From positions 1 through 8,872 of the forward strand of contig JAGOBN010000130.1 in the NCBI GenBank assembly GCA_017999235.1: DNA of 8,872 bases, in the 5' to 3' direction. Source of the DNA: Anaerolineales bacterium. Its GTDB lineage: Bacteria > Chloroflexota > Anaerolineae > Anaerolineales > UBA6663. Positions 1 to 4,613 of this stretch are shown here, one piece after another (position 1 is the first letter of the stretch; every line of letters starts with the position of its first letter). Under the pieces are notes generated by a model, which saw only the letters and a program-made list of their open reading frames with translations, had not been told where the DNA came from and did not search any database. The translations under genes and the position numbers were made by a program.

Positions 1-9
1 GTCAATCAT
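1..9 (-). CDS. Possible first codons of a third minus-strand gene, cut by the window edge
   Basis: On the minus strand an ATG lies at 9-7, followed by only two more codons (Ile, Asp) before the window ends. It is preceded by GGGAG (19-15) with a five-base spacer, a normal ribosome-site arrangement. The site lies 71 bases beyond the stop of the ModE-like regulator and has the same direction, so it could be the next gene of that operon. No product can be named from three codons. Bases 10-80 otherwise show no convincing terminator or gene. A chance ATG with a purine run is a real alternative. Confidence 0.25.
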
Positions 10-80
10 AGCGACTCCCGCGCTATTCCGCAAGAGAAGAACGCTCCGAAAACGTCAAAATAACCTGGAATGCGCCGGGG

Positions 81-425
81 TTAGAGGCTGGAACGGGGGC
101 CGAAGGTAGCGCGGTAGCGCCGGCTCACCTCGTCTTCGATGCCGTCGGCAAAGGCGTGGAACTGCGCCAGGGCGGCGCGGCCGGCGTCGGTGAGGTGCGC
201 CCCGCCCCCATGGTGGCCGCCGATGGCGGTCTCCACGATTTTTTCGCCCAGGCCGTGCTCGATCTCCTGGACCTTCTCCCAGGCGCGGCGGTAGGGCACG
301 TTCAACCGTTCAGCGGCGGCGCTGATGGAGCCGGTATCGGCAATGGCTTCCAGCAGCCGCACCCGCCACGGGCTGAGCACCACCTGGCCGTCTTTTTCGA
401 GCCACACGTTGAAACGAGGCACCAT
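81..425 (-). CDS. ModE-like winged helix-turn-helix transcriptional regulator, single domain
   Basis: The 114-residue protein matches the N-terminal DNA-binding domain of ModE, the molybdate-responsive repressor (LysR-type helix-turn-helix). The N-terminal strand FNVWLEKDGQVVLSPWR (residues 5-21) leads into a helix-turn-helix at about residues 22-56, with the family signature GSISAAAERLNVPYRRAW. A wing follows with the glycine run GGHHGGGAHLT (69-79). Full ModE proteins carry one or two C-terminal molybdate-binding TOBE/MOP domains. Here the chain ends after one more helix (about 83-107), so no ligand domain is present and molybdate sensing cannot be assumed. The ATG start is supported by GGGGAGGG just upstream. 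The gene begins 29 bases after the tilS stop on the same strand, so the two are probably co-transcribed. Its target is unknown; a role in molybdenum or other metal control is inference from the family. The paired histidines in the wing are a noticeable variation. Confidence 0.85.
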   Translation of the reverse strand: MVPRFNVWLEKDGQVVLSPWRVRLLEAIADTGSISAAAERLNVPYRRAWEKVQEIEHGLGEKIVETAIGGHHGGGAHLTDAGRAALAQFHAFADGIEDEVSRRYRATFGPRSSL

Positions 426-428
426 ATG

Positions 429-436
429 CCCTCCCC
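429..436 (-). promoter_or_regulatory. Ribosome binding site of the ModE-like regulator
   Basis: On the minus strand GGGGAGGG ends three bases before the ATG at 425-423; the GGAGG core leaves a spacer of about four bases. It lies in the 29-base gap after the tilS stop. It shows that the regulator is translated from its own Shine-Dalgarno site inside a shared transcript, in contrast to tilS, which has no leader. Confidence 0.7.
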
Positions 437-454
437 ACCAGAAAATCAGCCGGC

Positions 455-1873
455 TTAAGACCCGCCCGCGCGCACAAAACTTAACCGCAGTGCCCGCCGG
501 GTGGCGGCCGTAAGCTTGTAGGGCTCAGCCAGCCGCAGGCCGGCCACCCAGACAATCGCGTCGGCGCCGGCGGTCACCAGCGGCCAGCGCTCACGCCAGG
601 CAGCCGCCATTTTCGCGTTAATCATAAAATCCGCCAGTTTCAGCGAATGCCCGCCCAGGCCCAACGGCTGAAAGCGGTCCCCGGGCCGGCGGCGGCGCAG
701 CGTCAGGTCAGCCGGCAGACGGTCGGCATCCACCACCACTGACCACGGATCAGGCGCGAGTGGGGGAGCGCTGGGCGCCGGCAGCGGGTGGGTCTCAAAA
801 CGCCAGCCTGGCCCGAGCTGGCCGGCCTCATCCAGCCACGGCTGGTCGGCCGGGAAAGGCGGCGCCGCCCACGGCTCCACCACCACGGCCGCCGCCGTCA
901 CCCGCACGCGCAGCCCGCCCAACACATCCGCGGTGCGGCCCGGCGCGGCGCGCCGGATAAACCGGACCGCCGCCTCAATCGGCGAGAAGTCCACGTCCCG
1001 GCCTTCTGGACGCAGCCGCTGCACGGCCGACCGCAGCAGGGCGCGCTGTTCCGGCGCGGCCAAGTCCAGCCATGCCGCCTTGTCAAAAACCACGCCGGCG
1101 GGCGGACCCGGCCGAACCACGCGTTCCCAGGCGGCGGCCACGGCCGCTTCCACCAGCGCATACTCGCCGGCGGCCACCGCCGCGGTCCGGCCCAGCACCG
1201 CGCGCAGGTTGGGGTTGTAGCGCTCCAGCTCCGGCAGGAGCTCATGCCGCAGCCGATTGCGAAAAAAAGTGGTGTCGTGGTTGGTCACATCCTGGAGCGG
1301 GTTCAAGCCGCGCGCGCGGCAGTACGCTTCCACCTCCGCCCGGGTCACCGTCAGCAACGGCCGCACCACCTGCACCTCGGGGAAGGCGGGGTCGGGCAGC
1401 GGCGCGCGCGGCCGCATGCCGCGCAGGCCGGCCAGACCGCTGCCGCGCAGGAAGTGCATCAACACGGTCTCGGCCTGATCATCCGCGGTATGGGCCACCG
1501 CCACCCAGCCGGCGCCGGCCGCCCGCGCCGCCCGCCCAAGAAACTGGTAGCGCAGAGCGCGGGCCGCCTCTTCCACGGATTGGGCGTGCGCGGCGGCGTG
1601 CGCGCGGGTGTCCACGCGCGCGGTTTCAAACGGCCAGCCGCGCAGTTCGGCCTCCCGCTGCACCCGTGTGACCTCGCCGGCCGCCTCCGGGCGCAGTCCG
1701 TGATCCAGGCAGGCCACCCACAGCCGCCAGCCGAGCGGGCCGGCCAGCTCCGTGAGCGCGTCCAGCAGGGCCAGGCTGTCCGGCCCGCCGGAAACGCCTA
1801 CCACCAGCCGCGCGCCGGGCGGCAGCCACCCGTGCTCGTCATTCTCCATCTGCAGGCGTTTGACCAGGTCCAC
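455..1873 (-). CDS. tilS: tRNA(Ile)-lysidine synthase
   Basis: TilS is an essential ATP-dependent enzyme. It attaches lysine to cytidine 34 of the CAU-anticodon isoleucine tRNA, so that the tRNA reads AUA and is charged with Ile instead of Met. The 472-residue length fits full TilS proteins. The N-type ATP pyrophosphatase domain carries the PP-loop SGGPDS at residues 28-33. Further family motifs are CLDHGLRPEA (55-64), AHTADDQAETVLM (127-139) and DVTNHDTTFFRNRLRHELLP (from 195), the last being the conserved tRNA/lysine-site region. The C-terminal TilS_C domain is present, seen as LRRRRPGDRFQPLG, followed by KLADFMINAKM and IVWVAGLR near the end. The start is GTG at 1873-1871, with ATG at codon 9 as a weaker alternative. 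A TATAAT ending seven bases upstream suggests a leaderless message. It is divergent from mreB and is followed at 29 bases by the ModE-like gene. No truncation or missing catalytic motif is seen. Confidence 0.96.
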   Translation of the reverse strand: MDLVKRLQMENDEHGWLPPGARLVVGVSGGPDSLALLDALTELAGPLGWRLWVACLDHGLRPEAAGEVTRVQREAELRGWPFETARVDTRAHAAAHAQSVEEAARALRYQFLGRAARAAGAGWVAVAHTADDQAETVLMHFLRGSGLAGLRGMRPRAPLPDPAFPEVQVVRPLLTVTRAEVEAYCRARGLNPLQDVTNHDTTFFRNRLRHELLPELERYNPNLRAVLGRTAAVAAGEYALVEAAVAAAWERVVRPGPPAGVVFDKAAWLDLAAPEQRALLRSAVQRLRPEGRDVDFSPIEAAVRFIRRAAPGRTADVLGGLRVRVTAAAVVVEPWAAPPFPADQPWLDEAGQLGPGWRFETHPLPAPSAPPLAPDPWSVVVDADRLPADLTLRRRRPGDRFQPLGLGGHSLKLADFMINAKMAAAWRERWPLVTAGADAIVWVAGLRLAEPYKLTAATRRALRLSFVRAGGS

Positions 1874-1880
1874 GCCGGCG

Positions 1881-1886
1881 ATTATA
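1881..1886 (-). promoter_or_regulatory. -10 box of the tilS promoter, placed for a leaderless mRNA
   Basis: The minus strand reads TATAAT at 1886-1881, a perfect -10 hexamer, followed by seven bases (CGCCGGC) and then the GTG start of tilS. With the usual six to seven bases from the -10 box to the first transcribed base, transcription would begin at or within a base of the start codon, leaving no leader. No ribosome site is seen. No good -35 match lies 16-18 bases upstream. The position is inferred from spacing, not mapped. Confidence 0.65.
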
Positions 1887-1951
1887 GATCACGCGCTGGA
1901 TAGGAAATTGGTTTTTGGGACATAACGGCGCCGTATGCGTAATTTTGCGGA

Positions 1952-1960
1952 TGGTATAAT
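1952..1960 (+). promoter_or_regulatory. Extended -10 promoter of the mreB operon
   Basis: The plus strand reads TGGTATAAT: a perfect TATAAT at 1955-1960 preceded by the TGn extension, which can replace a -35 element. The hexamer 17 bases upstream (about 1932-1937) does not resemble TTGACA, in keeping with an extended -10 type. Transcription would start near 1966-1968, giving a leader of about 19 bases before the TTG at 1986. This promoter is the likely driver of mreB and possibly of the whole mreBCD-mrdA run. It is divergent from the tilS promoter 70 bases away. Confidence 0.75.
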
Positions 1961-1974
1961 CTTCGTCCGCAGGC

Positions 1975-1980
1975 AGGAGG
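1975..1980 (+). promoter_or_regulatory. Consensus ribosome binding site that fixes the mreB start
   Basis: AGGAGG, a perfect Shine-Dalgarno core, is followed by five bases (CTAAC) and then TTG at 1986-1988 in the mreB frame. The in-frame ATG at 2010 has no such site at a proper distance, and the in-frame ATG at 1935 lies upstream of the promoter. The TTG is therefore the best-supported start. Confidence 0.8.
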
Positions 1981-1985
1981 CTAAC

Positions 1986-3068
1986 TTGCAGCGATTTGGC
2001 AATGTACTCATGCGGCCGCTTAAGTGGCTGCTGGGGCGCTTTTCACTTGACATTGGCATTGACCTTGGCACCGCTAACACCCTGGTTAACGTGCGCGGCA
2101 AGGGCATCGTCCTGAACGAGCCGTCGTGGGTGGCGATCGACAAAAAGACCAAAGAACCCAAAGCTATCGGGCTGGAGGCCAAAGAGATCGCCGGCCGCAC
2201 GCCGGCCAACATCGTGGCCATCCGGCCTTTGCGCGACGGCGTGATCTCCGAATTCGAGATCACCGAGGCGATGCTGGAATACTTCATCGGCAAGGCGCAC
2301 GAGCAAAGCCTGGTGCCGATCCCCAGCCCGCGGGTGGTGGTGGGCATCCCGTCCGGCGTGACCGAAGTGGAAAAGCGCGCCGTGTACGACGCCACCATCG
2401 CGGCCGGCGCGCGCGAGGCCTTCTTGATTGAAGAGCCGATGGCGGCGGCGCTGGGGGCCGGCCTGCCGGTGGGCGAGCCGCGCGGCTCGATGATCGTGGA
2501 TATCGGCGGCGGCACCACCGAGGTGGCGGTCTTCTCGATGGGCGGCATCGTGCTCTCGCGCTCCCTGCGCGTGGCCGGCGACGAGATGGACCAGGACATC
2601 ATCCAGTACGTGCGCAACAAATACAATCTGCTGATCGGCGAGCGCATGTCGGAACGCGCCAAGATCGCCATCGGCTCGGCCTACCCGCTGTGGGAAGAAA
2701 AGACCTTCGCCCTGCGCGGCCGCAACCTGGTGACGGGCCTGCCGGAAAGCGTGGAGGTCTCGTCCATTGAACTGCGCGAGGCGCTGGCCTCGTCCATCGG
2801 CACCATCGTGGCCGCCATCAAGGACGCCATCGACGAGACTCCGCCCGAGATCATCGCCGACCTGATGGAGATCGGCGTGTGCCTGGCCGGCGGCGGCTCA
2901 CAGCTGCACGGCTTCGACGAGCGTCTGACCGAAGAGATCAAAATCCGGTGCTGGGTGGCCGATGACCCGATGACGTGCGTGGCGCGCGGCGCCGGCCGGG
3001 TGCTGGAAGACTACGACAAGCTCAAGAATCTATTGGTGGGCCTCGAACGCGGGAGCACGTCACGCTAG
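1986..3068 (+). CDS. mreB: Rod shape-determining actin-like protein MreB (TTG start)
   Basis: MreB is a bacterial actin that polymerises on ATP into membrane-bound filaments and steers the elongation machinery of the lateral cell wall. The 360-residue product has all the nucleotide-fold motifs: phosphate-1 DLGTANT (residues 26-32), phosphate-2 DIGGGTTEVAV (from 172) and the adenosine motif CLAGGGSQL (from 299). MreB signatures also include RPLRDGVISEFE, FLIEEPMAAALGAGLPV and DPMTCVARGAG. The N-terminal stretch RPLKWLLGRF (10-19) is basic and hydrophobic, as expected for a membrane-anchoring helix. The start is placed at TTG 1986 because AGGAGG sits five bases upstream and the promoter TATAAT is at 1955-1960; the frame is open further up to ATG 1935, but that ATG precedes the promoter. 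ATG 2010 is a second possibility. It is the first gene of the mre cluster, separated from mreC by a 137-base gap holding an inverted-repeat element. Confidence 0.96.
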   Translation: MQRFGNVLMRPLKWLLGRFSLDIGIDLGTANTLVNVRGKGIVLNEPSWVAIDKKTKEPKAIGLEAKEIAGRTPANIVAIRPLRDGVISEFEITEAMLEYFIGKAHEQSLVPIPSPRVVVGIPSGVTEVEKRAVYDATIAAGAREAFLIEEPMAAALGAGLPVGEPRGSMIVDIGGGTTEVAVFSMGGIVLSRSLRVAGDEMDQDIIQYVRNKYNLLIGERMSERAKIAIGSAYPLWEEKTFALRGRNLVTGLPESVEVSSIELREALASSIGTIVAAIKDAIDETPPEIIADLMEIGVCLAGGGSQLHGFDERLTEEIKIRCWVADDPMTCVARGAGRVLEDYDKLKNLLVGLERGSTSR

Positions 3069-3079
3069 CCGGGCTGCTG

Positions 3080-3201
3080 ATTTAGGATTTGGGCTTTATG
3101 GATTAGGCGTCCGCCAGGCGGCTCAGCAGCGAGTGAGACGCGGCCGGCTTTCCGTCGGCTCGGCTTCTCAAGCCTAGTCCCTAAACACCTCATCCCTAAA
3201 T
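3080..3201. repeat. Imperfect inverted-repeat element between mreB and mreC (MITE- or REP-like)
   Basis: The left arm (3080-3108) and the reverse complement of the right arm (3172-3201) match at about 23 of 30 positions. Both outer ends read ATTTAGG and both inner ends close with TAGGC. The arms themselves are built of degenerate TTTAGG or TTTAGGG-like units. Between them lie the short perfect dyad CCGCC-A-GGCGG (3111-3121), the pair CTCA/TGAG (3122-3125 and 3134-3137) and a GAGA/TCTC pair (3135-3138 and 3166-3169). There is no reading frame of note, and no obvious target duplication flanks it. As RNA the region could fold into a long stem that divides mreB from the downstream genes. A non-autonomous mobile repeat, a REP-like element or an RNA control structure are all possible. 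Only the symmetry is directly seen. Confidence 0.6.
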
Positions 3202-3205
3202 ACCC

Positions 3206-4072
3206 ATGAACCGCCTCGGACCCCGCACCCTGCTCGTCCTCTTTCTGGTGGCCGTGAGTGTCGGGCTGCTGGCCTTTGGCGGCTCGGCGGCGCTGGCCCC
3301 GGCCCGCGAGCTGGCCCAGGTGCCGCTGGCCTGGCTGCAGCGCGCGGCGGCCGGCGTGTGGGGACGCGTGGCCGGCCTGCTCGAACCCAACCCCGAGCTC
3401 GACACCCTGCGGCAGCAAGCTGCGACCCTCGAAGCCGAAAATGTCCAGCTGCGCGCCGAGAATATCCAGCTGCGGGAGAGCGAATCGCAGCTGCGCATCT
3501 TGAGCGGGCTGGTGGAATACGCCCGCTCCCAGCCGGAAGCCAAATACCTCACCGCCAACCTCATCGGCCGCGATACCTCGCCCCTGCTGTCCTTTATCAT
3601 CCTCGACCGCGGCTCGGATGACGGCGTCATCAAAGGCATGCCCGTCGTCACCGGCAGCGGCCTGGTGGGGCGCGTGGTGGAGGTCAGCCCGGGCGCGTGC
3701 AAAGTCCAGCCGGTGACCGACCCGGCTTCCGCGGTCGCCGCCCGGCTGCAGACCTCGCGCGAATCCGGCATCGTCGTCGGCCAGCTGGGCGGCGGGCTGG
3801 AGATGCAGTTCATCACCCAGCAGACCAAGGTGGAGCCCGGCGAGATCGTGTTGACGTCCGGGCTGGGCGGCACATTTCCGGCCGGCATCGTCCTCGGCAC
3901 GGTCAGCGCCGTCCAGCAGTTGAACTATGAGGTGCTCCAGAACGCCGACGTGGTGCCGGCCGTCGATCTCAACCAGCTGGAGATCGTGCTGATCATCACC
4001 AATTTCACGCCCGCGGACTTGTCGCCGTTCTTCCAGGCCACGCCCACGCCGGCCCCGGCCGCGGCGCCATGA
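3206..4072 (+). CDS. mreC: Rod shape-determining protein MreC
   Basis: MreC is a bitopic membrane protein of the elongasome; its extracytoplasmic beta domains assemble and touch PBP2, activating peptidoglycan synthesis. The 288-residue product shows the family layout. A short basic N-terminus and one membrane helix come first (about residues 8-30), then a coiled coil with heptad-like LEAENVQLRAENIQLRESE (about 63-100), then the two beta domains. The latter carry the typical ILDRGSDDGVIKGMPVV (132-148), SGLVGRVVEV (151-160) and VLTSGLGGTFPAGIVLG (215-231). The tail after about 275 is a Pro/Ala/Thr-rich stretch without predicted fold. The ATG at 3206 is forced from upstream by an in-frame TAA at 3197-3199. 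No Shine-Dalgarno site precedes it, since the right arm of the inverted-repeat element ends four bases before the ATG. Its stop overlaps the mreD start (ATGA), implying coupled translation. Confidence 0.95.
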   Translation: MNRLGPRTLLVLFLVAVSVGLLAFGGSAALAPARELAQVPLAWLQRAAAGVWGRVAGLLEPNPELDTLRQQAATLEAENVQLRAENIQLRESESQLRILSGLVEYARSQPEAKYLTANLIGRDTSPLLSFIILDRGSDDGVIKGMPVVTGSGLVGRVVEVSPGACKVQPVTDPASAVAARLQTSRESGIVVGQLGGGLEMQFITQQTKVEPGEIVLTSGLGGTFPAGIVLGTVSAVQQLNYEVLQNADVVPAVDLNQLEIVLIITNFTPADLSPFFQATPTPAPAAAP

Positions 4073-4575
4073 GATCCCTGCTGGTCGGCCTGCCCCTGCT
4101 GGCGGCGGCGGCCGTCCTGCAAAGCACGGTCCTGCCGGCCTTCCGCGTCCTGGCCGGCGGCGGCCCGGACTTGGTGCTGGTGCTGGCCCTCAGTTGGACG
4201 CTGGCCGGCGGCTGGGAGAGCGGCGTCAGCTGGGGCTTCTTCGGCGGCCTGTGCCTGGATCTGCTCTCTGGCGGCCCGTTGGGCGCGGCCGCCCTGGCCG
4301 GCGTGTTGATGACGGCGCTGGCCAGCCTGACCGAAGGCCAGTTCTGGCGCTCGCACGTCCTGCTGCCGCTGGCCGTCAGTTTATTGGGCAGCGTGGGCTT
4401 TCACCTGGTGCAATTCGCGCTTCTGGCAGGGGCCGGCGTGGCCCTGGATTGGGGCCAGGCCCTGGCGGGGATCCTGCTGCCCTCGACCTTGCTCAACACC
4501 CTGTGCGTGCTGCCGGTCTACCAGCTGATGCGCGGCCTGCACGGGCTGGTGTTCCCACTGGCGGTCAAGCGATGA
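4069..4575 (+). CDS. mreD: Rod shape-determining membrane protein MreD
   Basis: MreD is a small integral membrane protein that works with MreC and the MreB filament in the elongation complex; its exact activity is not settled. The 168-residue product is almost wholly hydrophobic, with about five membrane segments. It keeps the family pattern: an N-terminal helix ending in LQSTVLP (17-23), GGPDLVLVLALSWTL (31-45), then GFFGGLCLDLLSGGPLG (56-72), in which the GLxxDLLSG segment is the most recognisable MreD feature. A C-terminal helix follows with LLNTLCVLPVYQLM (141-154). The start codon overlaps the mreC stop by four bases (ATGA at 4069-4072). Its own stop is embedded in another ATGA (4572-4575) that opens a 13-codon frame leading to mrdA. 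Assignment rests on position and on the GLxxDL pattern. Confidence 0.92.
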   Translation: MRSLLVGLPLLAAAAVLQSTVLPAFRVLAGGGPDLVLVLALSWTLAGGWESGVSWGFFGGLCLDLLSGGPLGAAALAGVLMTALASLTEGQFWRSHVLLPLAVSLLGSVGFHLVQFALLAGAGVALDWGQALAGILLPSTLLNTLCVLPVYQLMRGLHGLVFPLAVKR

Positions 4576-4613
4576 CCGCCGCCGCGGGGGTGAAAGGACC
4601 AGGGCCGGGATGA
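4572..4613 (+). other. 13-codon mini-frame bridging mreD and mrdA
   Basis: An ATG at 4572 overlaps the mreD stop in ATGA fashion, and its frame runs 13 codons (MTAAAGVKGPGPG) to a TGA at 4611-4613. That TGA overlaps the mrdA ATG (4610-4612), again as ATGA. The mini-frame thus links two overlaps and fills the whole 34-base gap. It could act as a relay that carries terminating ribosomes from mreD to mrdA. It also contains AAAGGA (4593-4598), a fair ribosome site 11 bases before mrdA. In GC-rich sequence such a frame can occur by chance; there is no proof that it is translated. Confidence 0.3.

Noticed and set aside
788..1903. Open plus-strand frame of about 370 codons opposite tilS
   Set aside because: Its translation is a His/Arg/Gly/Pro mixture without domains, and it lies fully antisense to a complete tilS gene.
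1935..1985. N-terminal extension of mreB from an upstream in-frame ATG
   Set aside because: The ATG at 1935 is upstream of the TATAAT at 1955-1960, so it would not be on the message. The extension has no MreB character, while AGGAGG and TTG 1986 form a proper start.
3080..3201. Telomere-like or CRISPR-like reading of the TTTAGGG-type units
   Set aside because: The units are degenerate and few, and they are arranged as an inverted pair. There is no regular repeat-spacer pattern and no nearby cas gene.
3069..3205. Intrinsic terminator after mreB
   Set aside because: The dyads are not followed by a run of T on the plus strand, and the remaining genes of the cluster follow in the same direction.
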